DNA of 64,000 bases from Defluviitalea saccharophila (GCF_038396635.1 NZ_CP121687.1:186001-250000); one strand, 5' to 3'. Numbered from the stretch's first letter, positions 35,247 through 43,545 are shown. Numbers and translations: made by a program. Notes: generated from the sequence alone by a model not told the origin.

Positions 35247-36254
35247 TTATAAAAGTTCTATTCCTGCTTCTTTACAGGATGCAATAGTTTCATCATTCCA
35301 AATAGATACCTGTACTTCTCCTATATGGGCTTTAGCCAGCAGTAACATACACAATCTGGATTGCCCAATTCCGCCACCCATTGTAAGAGGTAATTCTCCA
35401 TTTAAAAGCATTTTATGGAATGGAAGAGTTCTCTTTTCATCCCAGCCTGCTTTTGTCAATTGTTCATCCAGGGCTTTTTCATCTACACGAATACCCATGG
35501 AAGAAACTTCAAAAGCTCTGCCAAGTACGTCATTCCAAAATACGATGTCTCCATTGAGTTTCCAATCATCATAGTCTGGTGAACGGCCATCATGTTTCTG
35601 ACCGGATTTTAATAAATCTCCTATTTGCATAACAAATGCGGTCTTATGTTCTTTTAAATAAACATCTTCTCTTTCTTTAGGAGATAATTCAGGATACATA
35701 TCTTCCAGTTCTTGAGTGGTAACAAAGCTTACATCACGAGATAATTCAACTGGAATTAGGGGAAATTCCTTCTTTAGTTCATCCAGAGTATTGCAAACAG
35801 CATTGACAATAAGCTTAACTGTTTCTTTTAAGTAGTCTGTATTACGGTCTTCTCTGGTAATTACTTTTTCCCAGTCCCATTGATCTACATAAATAGAATG
35901 TAAGTTATCCATTTCTTCATCTCTTCGGATTGCGTTCATATCCGTATAAAGGCCTTCTCCAGGCTGAAAACCATACTTATGAAGAGCCATCCTCTTCCAC
36001 TTTGCAAGAGAGTGAACAATCTGTGCTTCAGTTTTAGTTTCTAATATATCAAAGCTTACTGGACGTTCTACGCCGTTTAAGTTATCATTAAGTCCTGTAT
36101 TTGGATCAACAAATAGTGGAGCAGAAACCCTTTTTAGATTTAAAGCTCTTTTGATCTCATCTTCAAAAATTCTTTTTAACATTCCTATTGCTGTCTGAGT
36201 TTCGTAGAGGTTTAGTAAAGGTTTATAGTCCTTTGGTATTACAGTTTTTTTCAT
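35247..36254 (-). CDS. asnA: Aspartate-ammonia ligase (ammonia-dependent asparagine synthetase)
   Basis: AsnA forms asparagine from aspartate, ammonia and ATP through an aspartyl-AMP. The 335-residue enzyme has a class II synthetase-like fold: RVSAPLFVDPNTGLNDNLNG, ALHKYGFQPGEGLYTDMNA, SIYVDQWDWEKVI and GGGIGQSRLCMLLL. The ATG follows AGGAGGGG. An intrinsic terminator stands between promoter and ribosome site (see leader entry), so expression depends on antitermination. The operon also carries glnN. A second, glutamine-dependent asparagine synthetase lies in the same island. Confidence 0.95.
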   Translation of the reverse strand: MKKTVIPKDYKPLLNLYETQTAIGMLKRIFEDEIKRALNLKRVSAPLFVDPNTGLNDNLNGVERPVSFDILETKTEAQIVHSLAKWKRMALHKYGFQPGEGLYTDMNAIRRDEEMDNLHSIYVDQWDWEKVITREDRNTDYLKETVKLIVNAVCNTLDELKKEFPLIPVELSRDVSFVTTQELEDMYPELSPKEREDVYLKEHKTAFVMQIGDLLKSGQKHDGRSPDYDDWKLNGDIVFWNDVLGRAFEVSSMGIRVDEKALDEQLTKAGWDEKRTLPFHKMLLNGELPLTMGGGIGQSRLCMLLLAKAHIGEVQVSIWNDETIASCKEAGIELL

Positions 36255-36273
36255 TTTTTCACCCCTCCTTTCA

Positions 36274-36320
36274 AAAAAATAAGGCGCCATAGGTTTTTTA
36301 CCTATAGCGCCTTTGCTTTA
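36274..36320 (-). promoter_or_regulatory. asnA leader: hexaloop hairpin overlapping an intrinsic terminator
   Basis: Read on the minus strand, the transcript would start near 36321 and at once form a hairpin with loop AAAGGC (stem AGC/GCT, a mismatch, then two more pairs). The loop bases and 3' strand are also the 5' arm of a 14-bp terminator stem, AAGGCGCTATAGGT with ACCTATGGCGCCTT, loop of five A, followed by A and seven T. The two structures exclude each other. The layout fits an ANTAR-type antitermination site. The hairpin here is the weakest of the three in the island. Confidence 0.7.
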
Positions 36321-36327
36321 TGAACGT

Positions 36328-36356
36328 AGTATATCACCAAAAATTTTATTTGTAAA
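36328..36356 (-). promoter_or_regulatory. Promoter of asnA-glnN
   Basis: On the minus strand, TTTACA and TATACT are separated by 17 bp. The predicted start falls directly before the leader hairpin. Confidence 0.7.
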
Positions 36357-36366
36357 TACATTTTTT

Positions 36367-36402
36367 AAAATTTGCAAGAAAAATATACGGACTTGCAATT
36401 TT
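36367..36402. promoter_or_regulatory. Inverted repeat between the divergent nitrogen promoters
   Basis: AAAATTTGCAAG and CTTGCAATTTT form an inverted repeat with a 13-base spacer and one bulged base, 11 bp upstream of the asnA -35 box. A perfect 14-bp palindrome, ATTAATATATTAAT, lies at 36451-36464 near the opposite promoter. Either could be an operator. Nothing else coding is seen in the 366-bp divergent region. Confidence 0.4.
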
Positions 36403-36479
36403 CAACCCTAAAATCTATTTTTTTAGTGGATTTTCTGCTTTAAGATGAATATTAATATATTAATTCCTTCAATTTATTG

Positions 36480-36508
36480 TTGACATTATTATTATTTTCC
36501 TATATTAT
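36480..36508 (+). promoter_or_regulatory. Promoter of the glutamate synthase-glnA-nitR operon
   Basis: A perfect TTGACA and TATTAT are separated by 17 bp. The expected transcript start is near 36515, three bases before the leader hairpin. Confidence 0.75.
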
Positions 36509-36517
36509 ATTACTACA

Positions 36518-36595
36518 GTGAACAAAGGCGTTCACCAAATAACAAAGACAATTGTATTTTTGTCTGTTTTTGTTATTAGGTGAACGCCTTTTTTT
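36518..36595 (+). promoter_or_regulatory. Glutamate synthase operon leader: ANTAR-type hexaloop hairpin and terminator
   Basis: GTGAAC-AAAGGC-GTTCAC (36518-36535) is a perfect 6-bp hairpin with a six-base loop having A at position 1 and G at position 4, the signature of RNA sites bound by ANTAR proteins. Bases 36524-36536 (AAAGGCGTTCACC) also pair perfectly over 13 bp with GGTGAACGCCTTT ending at 36591, giving a terminator with seven T. Binding of the small hairpin would prevent the terminator. The intervening 42 bases hold a further stem (AGACAA/TTGTCT) that does not have a canonical hexaloop. Confidence 0.8.
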
Positions 36596-36620
36596 GTTTA
36601 GATCTTATGGAGGTGGGATT

Positions 36621-37712
36621 ATGCTGAAAGAAGGAGAAATACGAATACCATCCGGTTGTGCTATATCGGGAATTTTTTCAAAGTCGGGCAAAAGAATTAG
36701 TGGGGAATCTATTATTAAGTCGATTGCAACAATGCATGACCGCTCTAATGGTTTAGGAGGAGGATTCGCTGCTTACGGAATTTATCCTGAGTACAAAGAC
36801 TATTATGCTTTTCATATATTTTACGACGGAAATATCTCGAAAAAAGAATGTGAAGAATTTTTGGAACGTCATTTTGACATAATTAATCTTTCTAAAATAC
36901 CAACAAGGAAGACTCCAGGAATCACAGATGTACCGTTGATCTGGAGATATTTTGTGACACCTCTTCCAACCAAATTAAATGAAAGTCAGTTGGATGAGAA
37001 AGAGTTTGTGGCAAGATGCGTCATGAAAATAAATACGAAAATTAATGGAGCATATGTGTTTTCCAGTGGTAAAAATATGGGCGTTTTTAAAGCGGTAGGC
37101 TATCCCGAGGATGTCGGAGAATTCTATAGACTTTCAGAGTATGAAGGTTATTCCTGGACCGCTCATGGAAGATATCCAACCAATACCCCAGGATGGTGGG
37201 GAGGAGCCCATCCTTTTGCATTATTAGATTACTCTGTAGTACACAATGGTGAAATATCTTCTTATGATGCTAATAGAAGATCTATTGAAATGTATGGCTA
37301 TAAATGCACATTACAGACAGACACTGAAGTCATTACTTATATCATCGATTATTTAAATCGTAAAATAGGACTTAATTTAGAAGAAATATCGGCTGTTGTT
37401 GCAGCTCCATTCTGGCAGGTTATTGACAGGATGCCAAAGGAAGAAAAAGAAAAGTATACGTATTTGAGAAGTGCTTTTGCATCTTTACTGATCACAGGGC
37501 CGTTTTCCATATTAGTAGGATTTGATGGAGGGATGATGGCGTTAAATGACAGATTAAAACTTCGTTCCATGGTGGTTGGAGAAAAAGATGACATGGTTTA
37601 CATGGCAAGTGAGGAATGTGCTATACGAGTTATAGAACAGAATTTAGACAAAGTTTGGTCGCCTCAGGGTGGAGAAGCAGTTATTGTTACGTTGAATGGA
37701 GGTGCAAAGTAA
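36621..37712 (+). CDS. Glutamate synthase, glutaminase (class II amidotransferase) subunit
   Basis: A 363-residue Ntn-type amidotransferase that would release ammonia from glutamine for the FMN subunit. The likely nucleophile is Cys13 in PSGCAISGIF, so a 12-residue propeptide has to be removed. Supporting motifs are HDRSNGLGGGFAAYG, AHGRYPTNTPGWWGGAHPF, VHNGEISSYDANR and LQTDTEVITYIID. This split form, related to COG0067, is found where glutamate synthase is made of separate subunits. I start at the ATG after GGAGGTGGG. The stop overlaps the next start by one base (TAATG). Confidence 0.9.
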   Translation: MLKEGEIRIPSGCAISGIFSKSGKRISGESIIKSIATMHDRSNGLGGGFAAYGIYPEYKDYYAFHIFYDGNISKKECEEFLERHFDIINLSKIPTRKTPGITDVPLIWRYFVTPLPTKLNESQLDEKEFVARCVMKINTKINGAYVFSSGKNMGVFKAVGYPEDVGEFYRLSEYEGYSWTAHGRYPTNTPGWWGGAHPFALLDYSVVHNGEISSYDANRRSIEMYGYKCTLQTDTEVITYIIDYLNRKIGLNLEEISAVVAAPFWQVIDRMPKEEKEKYTYLRSAFASLLITGPFSILVGFDGGMMALNDRLKLRSMVVGEKDDMVYMASEECAIRVIEQNLDKVWSPQGGEAVIVTLNGGAK

Positions 37713-39217
37713 TGGGGATTAATTATTTATATCCTGAATACGAAGTTGTACGAAATATGGATAGATGTATAAACTGTAGAGTTTGTGAACGACAGTGTGC
37801 CAATGAAGTTCATAGCTTCGATGAAGAGAGAAAGATTATGTGCAGTGATGATGCTTTATGTGTCAACTGCCATAGGTGTGTATCTCTTTGCCCAACAAGA
37901 GCCCTTAAAATAGTAAAAACTGATCATACATTCAAGGAAAATGCCAACTGGAGCGGCAGAGCGATTACAGAAATCTATAAGCAGGCGGAAAGCGGTGGAG
38001 TACTTCTTTCCAGTATGGGAAATCCAAATAATTATCCTGTTTACTTTGATAAAATTCTTATCAATGCCTCTCAGGTTACTAACCCTTCCATTGACCCTCT
38101 TCGTGAGCCGATGGAAACCAAAGTATTTTTAGGCAGCAAGCCTAAGAAAATAGAGAGGGATAAGGATGGAAAGCTTATCAATAACTTATCTGCAGGCGTT
38201 GAACTGGCTATGCCAATAATGTTTTCTGCCATGAGTTATGGTTCTATTAGCTATAATGCCCATGAAAGCTTGGCAAGAGCTGCACAGGAAGCAGGCATTC
38301 TATATAACACAGGTGAAGGAGGACTTCATAAGGATTTCTATCAATATGGCAGTAACACCATTGTACAGGTAGCATCAGGAAGATTTGGCGTGCATAAAGA
38401 CTATCTCGAAGCAGGAGCTGCAATTGAAATCAAAATGGGGCAGGGAGCAAAGCCAGGTATAGGAGGACATCTGCCCGGAGCAAAAATAGTAGGGGATATT
38501 TCTAAGACCAGAATGGTTCCTGAAGGCTCTGATGCTATTTCTCCAGCTCCCCATCACGATATTTATTCTATCGAAGATTTAAGGCAATTGGTATATTCAC
38601 TAAAAGAAGCAACAGACTATAAAAAGCCGGTAATTGTTAAAATAGCAGCCGTTCATAATGTGGCAGCAATAGCCAGCGGTATTGCACGAAGCGGCGCAGA
38701 CATCATTGCCATTGACGGATTCCGTGGTGGTACGGGAGCTGCTCCTACAAGAATCAGAGATAATGTAGGAATTCCAATAGAACTTGCACTGGCAAGCGTA
38801 GATCAAAGATTAAGAGATGAAGGCATAAGAGATAATGTGTCCATTGTTATAGGGGGAAGTATTAGAAACAGTGGAGATATTGTAAAAGCAATTGCTTTAG
38901 GAGCTGATGCTGTTTATATCGGAACTGCTGCTTTAATTGCTCTGGGATGTCATCTTTGCAGAAGCTGTCACCTCGGAAAATGCAACTGGGGTATTGCAAC
39001 CCAAAGACCTGAATTGGTAAAACGTCTAAATCCCAATGTAGGTTACCAAAGACTTGTTAATCTTGTCAGGGCATGGAACCATGAAATCAAAGAAATGATG
39101 GGTGGTATGGGAATTAATTCTATAGAAAGCTTAAAAGGAAATCGTCTGATGTTAAGAGGCCTAGGACTTAACGAAAAAGAACTTCAAATACTCGGCATTA
39201 AACATGGGGGAGAATAA
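37712..39217 (+). CDS. Glutamate synthase, FMN-containing synthase subunit with ferredoxin domain
   Basis: A 501-residue catalytic subunit that adds ammonia to 2-oxoglutarate and reduces it at FMN. The N-terminus has two [4Fe-4S] motifs (CINCRVCERQC at about 19-29 and CVNCHRCVSLCP). The barrel domain shows MPIMFSAMSYGSISYNAHE, GEGGLHKDF, IKMGQGAKPGIGGHLPG, IDGFRGGTGAAP, and cysteines in GCHLCRSCHLGKC for the [3Fe-4S]-type cluster. Start ATG overlaps the upstream stop by one base. The whole is the archaeal-type split GltB core. Confidence 0.93.
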   Translation: MGINYLYPEYEVVRNMDRCINCRVCERQCANEVHSFDEERKIMCSDDALCVNCHRCVSLCPTRALKIVKTDHTFKENANWSGRAITEIYKQAESGGVLLSSMGNPNNYPVYFDKILINASQVTNPSIDPLREPMETKVFLGSKPKKIERDKDGKLINNLSAGVELAMPIMFSAMSYGSISYNAHESLARAAQEAGILYNTGEGGLHKDFYQYGSNTIVQVASGRFGVHKDYLEAGAAIEIKMGQGAKPGIGGHLPGAKIVGDISKTRMVPEGSDAISPAPHHDIYSIEDLRQLVYSLKEATDYKKPVIVKIAAVHNVAAIASGIARSGADIIAIDGFRGGTGAAPTRIRDNVGIPIELALASVDQRLRDEGIRDNVSIVIGGSIRNSGDIVKAIALGADAVYIGTAALIALGCHLCRSCHLGKCNWGIATQRPELVKRLNPNVGYQRLVNLVRAWNHEIKEMMGGMGINSIESLKGNRLMLRGLGLNEKELQILGIKHGGE

Positions 39218-39229
39218 GGGGGGATTTTG

Positions 39230-39658
39230 GTGAGAAGAGTATACGTTAACGAAGAATGGTGTTTAGGCTGTCATTTGTGTGAATACTACTGCGCATTTGC
39301 CAATTCTAATGAAAAAGATATGGCAAAGGCTCTTAAAAATGTAACCATTCATCCAAGAATTCAATTGGAAGAAGGCAATAATATAAACTTTGCAGTATCC
39401 TGCAGGCATTGTGAAGAGCCGCTGTGTGTTAAAGGGTGTATTACCGGAGCTCTTTCAATCAAAGATGGAGTGATCACTGCGGATACAAATAAATGTATTG
39501 GATGTTATACCTGTATCTTATGCTGTCCTTATGGAGCTATCAGTCCTGGTGAACATGGGGTTATACAAAAATGCGAATTATGTACCAATAACATAAAGGG
39601 AACGCCTCATTGTGTGGTAGGTTGCCCCAATAGTGCGATCGTCTTTGAAGAGAGGTGA
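39230..39658 (+). CDS. 4Fe-4S dicluster ferredoxin subunit
   Basis: A 142-residue electron carrier with multiple cysteine sets: CLGCHLCEYYC, CRHCEEPLCVKGC, CIGCYTCILCC and CELC followed by HCVVGCP. The pattern resembles HycB/CooF-like electron-transfer subunits carrying up to four [4Fe-4S] clusters. Between the FMN subunit and the FAD oxidoreductase it probably relays electrons to glutamate synthase. The start is GTG six bases after GGGGG; a TTG one codon earlier is too close. It ends just before the oxidoreductase. Confidence 0.9.
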   Translation: MRRVYVNEEWCLGCHLCEYYCAFANSNEKDMAKALKNVTIHPRIQLEEGNNINFAVSCRHCEEPLCVKGCITGALSIKDGVITADTNKCIGCYTCILCCPYGAISPGEHGVIQKCELCTNNIKGTPHCVVGCPNSAIVFEER

Positions 39659-39662
39659 GAAA

Positions 39663-40901
39663 ATGAAATACGTTATAATAGGAAATTCAACAGCTGCTGT
39701 CGGTGCAATTGAAGGAATCAGAAAAATTGACTTGGATGGGGAAATAACAGTCGTTAGCAAAGAACCTTATCATGTATATTCAAGACCTCTAATATCTTAT
39801 TTATTATATGGAAAAACAGATGAAGAAAGAATGAAATACCGCAAAGATAATTTTTATGAAGCTATGAACTGTAAAACAATTCTTGGCAGGGAAGCTATGC
39901 AGGTTCATCATGAAAGAAAAGAAGTTGAACTCGATGATGATACAGTTATTAATTATGATAAATTGCTTATAGCTACAGGATCAGAACCTTTTATCCCACC
40001 TATGGAAGGAATAGAAAGTGTCAAAGATAAATTTACATTTATGTCTTTAGATGATGCAAAAAATTTAGAAAAAGCTCTTTCTCCTGATAGTAAAGTATTA
40101 ATCATTGGTGCAGGATTAATTGGTTTAAAATGTGCTGAGGGTATTAGAAAGAAAGTTGGCAGTATCACTGTGGTAGACTTAGCCGATAGAATTCTTTCCA
40201 GTATACTGGATCAGGAAGGTGCCAAGGTCGTTCAATCTCATATAGAAAAAGAAAATATTCAGTTTGTTTTAAAGACCCAAGTTACAAAGTTTTTAAATAA
40301 CAAAGCTTTGTTATCCAATGGAGAAGAAATTGATTTTGATGTGTTAGTTCTTGCAGTGGGTGTTCGTCCTAATGTCGACTTAATTAAAGAAATCAATGGC
40401 AAGGTGAATCGAGGCATTGTTGTGGATGAATTTTGTCGAACCTCTTTATCCGATATCTATGCTGCTGGAGACTGTTGTGAGTCCTATGATATTACGACAG
40501 ATCAAAATAGAGTCTTAGCTTTATTACCTAATGCCTATATGATGGGAGAATGTGCTGGAATCAATATGGCTGGTGGAGAAAAAGTTTATGACAAAGCAAT
40601 TCCTATGAACTCCATTGGCTTTTTTGGACTTCATATGGTAACTGCCGGAAGCTACGACGGAGAAGTGTATACCCAAAACGAATCTGGCCAGTATAAAAAA
40701 CTTTTTATAAAAGATGGGTTGTTAAAAGGATATATCATTATCGGCAATATTGAAAAAGCAGGAATATATACCAGCTTGATAAGAGAAAAAACTCCTCTTA
40801 GTGAGATTGACTTTGAATTAATTTGCAGCAGGCCTAGTTTAATGGCTTTCTCAAAAATTGAGCGTAAGAAAAAGCTGGGAGGTGCAATCTATGGATATTA
40901 A
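39663..40901 (+). CDS. FAD-dependent NAD(P)H oxidoreductase, electron-input subunit
   Basis: A 412-residue pyridine nucleotide-disulphide oxidoreductase family protein. The FAD motif is VIIGNSTAAVGAIEGI; the NAD(P) motif is VLIIGAGLIGLKCAEGI; the second FAD motif ends SDIYAAGDCCES. It resembles rubredoxin/nitrite reductase-type flavoproteins rather than GltD, which has an N-terminal Fe-S domain. In this operon it would oxidise NAD(P)H and reduce the ferredoxin subunit, replacing GltD. It starts at the ATG after GAGGTGAG and overlaps the next gene by 11 bases. Confidence 0.88.
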   Translation: MKYVIIGNSTAAVGAIEGIRKIDLDGEITVVSKEPYHVYSRPLISYLLYGKTDEERMKYRKDNFYEAMNCKTILGREAMQVHHERKEVELDDDTVINYDKLLIATGSEPFIPPMEGIESVKDKFTFMSLDDAKNLEKALSPDSKVLIIGAGLIGLKCAEGIRKKVGSITVVDLADRILSSILDQEGAKVVQSHIEKENIQFVLKTQVTKFLNNKALLSNGEEIDFDVLVLAVGVRPNVDLIKEINGKVNRGIVVDEFCRTSLSDIYAAGDCCESYDITTDQNRVLALLPNAYMMGECAGINMAGGEKVYDKAIPMNSIGFFGLHMVTAGSYDGEVYTQNESGQYKKLFIKDGLLKGYIIIGNIEKAGIYTSLIREKTPLSEIDFELICSRPSLMAFSKIERKKKLGGAIYGY

Positions 40902-41613
40902 TGCGAAAGATCTGCATTTTAAAGAATTAAATGAAAGAATAAAAAATTCTCCTGAAAAAGATATTGTTATTAATGAATGTAATGGCCAAAGATATATAGG
41001 AAGCGGACAAAAAGGAAAGAATATCACCATTAATGGTGTTCCAGGGAATGCTTTAGGATCATATTTAGATGGATGCATTATTAGAGTTCATGGAAATGCT
41101 CAAGATGCAACCGGGGATACTATGAACGATGGAACCATTTATATTCATGGCAATAGCGGAGACGCTTGTGGGTATGCAATGCGAGGGGGAAAAATTTTCA
41201 TAAGAGATAACGCAGGTTATAGAACGGGTATTCATATGAAACAATATAAAGATAAAAGACCTGTCATAGTAATTGGCGGCAGTGTAGGAAGTTTTCTTGG
41301 AGAATATCTTGCAGGAGGCATTATAGTTGTATTAGGATTAAATAGTGAGGAGACTCCCTCAGTAGGAAATTTTTGTGGAACCGGTATGCATGGGGGTAAA
41401 ATCTATTTAAGAACGAATCAACTTCCGCAGGATTTGCCTAAACAGGTTATTGCAAAAGAAGCAACAGCAGAAGATATGGAAGAAATCAAAGAATATATAG
41501 AGGAATTTTGCCAAGAATTTGGCGGAAACAAAGAAAACATTTTAAACTCTAATTTCTTTTGCCTGATTCCAGATACAAAAAACCCCTATAAGCAGATGTA
41601 TACCTATAATTAA
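40891..41613 (+). CDS. Glutamate synthase, GXGXG (GltB C-terminal domain) subunit
   Basis: A 240-residue right-handed beta-helix protein equal to the C-terminal domain of fused GltB. The repeats are plain: VPGNALGSYLDG, HGNAQDATGDTMNDG, HGNSGDACGYAMRGG and GGSVGSFLGEYLAGG, each with spaced glycines. In fused enzymes the domain is structural and shapes the ammonia tunnel. Its ATG lies inside the end of the flavoprotein gene after GGGAGG, so translation is coupled. It is followed by type I glnA. Confidence 0.92.
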   Translation: MDINAKDLHFKELNERIKNSPEKDIVINECNGQRYIGSGQKGKNITINGVPGNALGSYLDGCIIRVHGNAQDATGDTMNDGTIYIHGNSGDACGYAMRGGKIFIRDNAGYRTGIHMKQYKDKRPVIVIGGSVGSFLGEYLAGGIIVVLGLNSEETPSVGNFCGTGMHGGKIYLRTNQLPQDLPKQVIAKEATAEDMEEIKEYIEEFCQEFGGNKENILNSNFFCLIPDTKNPYKQMYTYN

Positions 41614-41628
41614 AGGAGGTTTTGGGGT

Positions 41629-42945
41629 ATGACCTATACAATGAAAGAGGTTTTACAATTTGTAAAAGAAAATGATGTAAAGTTTATTCGCCTGGCATTT
41701 TGTGATATTTTAGGAACTCAAAAAAACATTTCCATTATGCCGGATGAACTTGAAAGAGCATTTGAAAATGGTATTTCATTTGATGCTTCTTCTATATTAG
41801 GGTTTATGAATGTTGAACAGTCAGATTTGTTTTTATATCCAGACCCATCAACTTTAAGTATATTACCTTGGCGGCCCCAACAGGGAAGAGTTATACGATT
41901 TTTCTGTGATATAAAACATCCTGACAAAAGACCTTTTGAAGGGGATACGAGAAATATTTTAAAAAAAGCTGTAGAACGGGCAGAAAAAATGGGTTATGTA
42001 TGTAAGATAGGTTCGGAATGTGAATTTTATCTTTTTGAGACAGATGAAAAAGGGAAACCGACAGATATTCCTTATGATGGAGGAGGATATCTAGACATTG
42101 CCCCCTTGGATAAAGGTGAAAATGTCCGAAGAGAAATCTGTTTATCCCTTGAACAAATGGGAATACAGCCTGAAAGTTCCCATCATGAGCAAGGGCCTGG
42201 ACAAAATGAAATTGATTTTAAATATAGTGATGCTATAACTGCTGCAGACAATCTGATTACTTTTAAGTCGGTTGTTAAAGCTATTGCATCAAGAAACGGG
42301 CTTTTCGCATCCTTTATGCCAAAGCCTATTTCCCATGAAAGTGGAAGTGGTCTGCATATTAATTTATCTCTTTTAAAAAATGGATTTAATATTTTTAGAG
42401 ATGGTCAGGATCATTCAACCGATGCAAAAAGTTTTATAGCAGGTGTTTTAGATAAAATATTAGATATTACTGCATTTGCGAATCCGACTACAAACTCCTA
42501 TGCTCGCTTTGGAGCTTATAAGGCCCCCAAATATGTATCATGGTCACACCAAAATCGTTCACAACTTGTAAGGATTCCTGCTGAAAAAGGAGAATATAGC
42601 AGGATGGAGCTTCGTTCTCCGGATCCATCCTGTAATCCATATATTACTTTTGCGTTGATTTTACATGCAGGACTTGATGGCATTGAAAAAGGATTAGAGC
42701 TTCCAAAACCAGTTAATTCTAATTTATATATCACCACAGGCCATGAACTAGAGAGTTTAAAAGTGCTTCCTCAGAATCTAAAAGAGGCTTTAGATATTGC
42801 ATCGGGAAGTACTTTTGTTAAAAATGTCTTAGGAGAAGAAATGCTGGATAAATATCTTGAAATCAAGCTTGGAGAATGGAATCGATATATTGAAAGCTCA
42901 GATAAAGAGAATATAGATAAGCAGATGTATTTTGATCTGGTCTGA
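41629..42945 (+). CDS. glnA: Type I glutamine synthetase
   Basis: A 438-residue dodecameric glutamine synthetase of the GlnA type. Signatures are FVKENDVKFIRLAFCDILG near the start, the metal site GSECEFYLFETD, ESSHHEQGPGQNEIDFKY, FMPKPISHESGSGLHINLS (ATP region) and NPTTNSYARFG. It lacks the adenylylation-loop sequence of enteric GlnA, as expected in Firmicutes. It lies at the end of the glutamate synthase run and 30 bases before the antiterminator gene, so it completes a GS-GOGAT cycle from one promoter. Confidence 0.95.
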   Translation: MTYTMKEVLQFVKENDVKFIRLAFCDILGTQKNISIMPDELERAFENGISFDASSILGFMNVEQSDLFLYPDPSTLSILPWRPQQGRVIRFFCDIKHPDKRPFEGDTRNILKKAVERAEKMGYVCKIGSECEFYLFETDEKGKPTDIPYDGGGYLDIAPLDKGENVRREICLSLEQMGIQPESSHHEQGPGQNEIDFKYSDAITAADNLITFKSVVKAIASRNGLFASFMPKPISHESGSGLHINLSLLKNGFNIFRDGQDHSTDAKSFIAGVLDKILDITAFANPTTNSYARFGAYKAPKYVSWSHQNRSQLVRIPAEKGEYSRMELRSPDPSCNPYITFALILHAGLDGIEKGLELPKPVNSNLYITTGHELESLKVLPQNLKEALDIASGSTFVKNVLGEEMLDKYLEIKLGEWNRYIESSDKENIDKQMYFDLV

Positions 42946-42975
42946 TCTTAAATAATGGATAAAGTCGGTGGTGGT

Positions 42976-43545
42976 ATGGAGCGTATTTTAATTGTATCAA
43001 GTTCTGAGAAAGTCAGTTCTTCATTAGAAGAACTTTTAAAATTCAACTCTTATAAAGAAATTATCTGTGCTAAAAGTGCCAATGAAGCAAAGCGCATTTT
43101 AATTGACAGAGAAATCGATTTGTGTATTATTAATGCACCCTTAACGGATGAGTTTGGCGCAAATTTTGCAATTAATGTAGTCAGTAGAGGCACCATTCAA
43201 GTCATGCTTATTGTAAAAAGTGAATTGGAAGATGAGATATCCGATAAAGTTGAAAATTACGGTGTATTTGTAATATCCAAACCAGTTAATCGACAGGTAT
43301 TCTGGAGTGCCCTGAAGCTGATTACAGCATCCTATAATAGAATGCGGGGACTTAAAAATGAAAATGAACAACTGCAAAAGAGAATAGAAGATATTCGTTT
43401 AGTGGATAGAGCTAAATGTGTTTTAATTGAATATTTGAAGATGACAGAATCAGAAGCCCATAGATTTATAGAAAAACAAGCAATGGATATGCGAATTACG
43501 AAAAGAGAAGTAGCAGAAAGAATCTTAAAAACCTATGAGAAGTAA
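42976..43545 (+). CDS. nitR: ANTAR-domain antitermination regulator of nitrogen genes
   Basis: A 189-residue response-regulator-like protein. The receiver domain (about 1-115) is degenerate: the acidic pair after MERILIV is SS, and the phosphorylation aspartate is Asn53 in DLCIIN, though the SKP lysine at 102 remains. A coiled linker leads to a C-terminal ANTAR domain (about 131-186: LQKRIEDIRLVDRAKCVLIE, MTESEAHRFIEKQAMDMR), which binds RNA hairpins. The gene follows glnA, as does nitR in Clostridium saccharobutylicum. I chose the second ATG, after GGTGGTGG; the first has no ribosome site. Its targets are probably the three leaders described here. Confidence 0.9.
   Translation: MERILIVSSSEKVSSSLEELLKFNSYKEIICAKSANEAKRILIDREIDLCIINAPLTDEFGANFAINVVSRGTIQVMLIVKSELEDEISDKVENYGVFVISKPVNRQVFWSALKLITASYNRMRGLKNENEQLQKRIEDIRLVDRAKCVLIEYLKMTESEAHRFIEKQAMDMRITKREVAERILKTYEK

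Noticed and set aside
33770-35574. Open frames antisense to glnN and asnA
   Set aside because: They are shadows of two long, well-conserved genes and lack ribosome sites and protein motifs.
37616-37711. N-terminal extension of the FMN glutamate synthase subunit
   Set aside because: The extension is the end of the glutaminase gene read in another frame. The coupled ATG at the TAATG overlap gives the expected ferredoxin-domain start.
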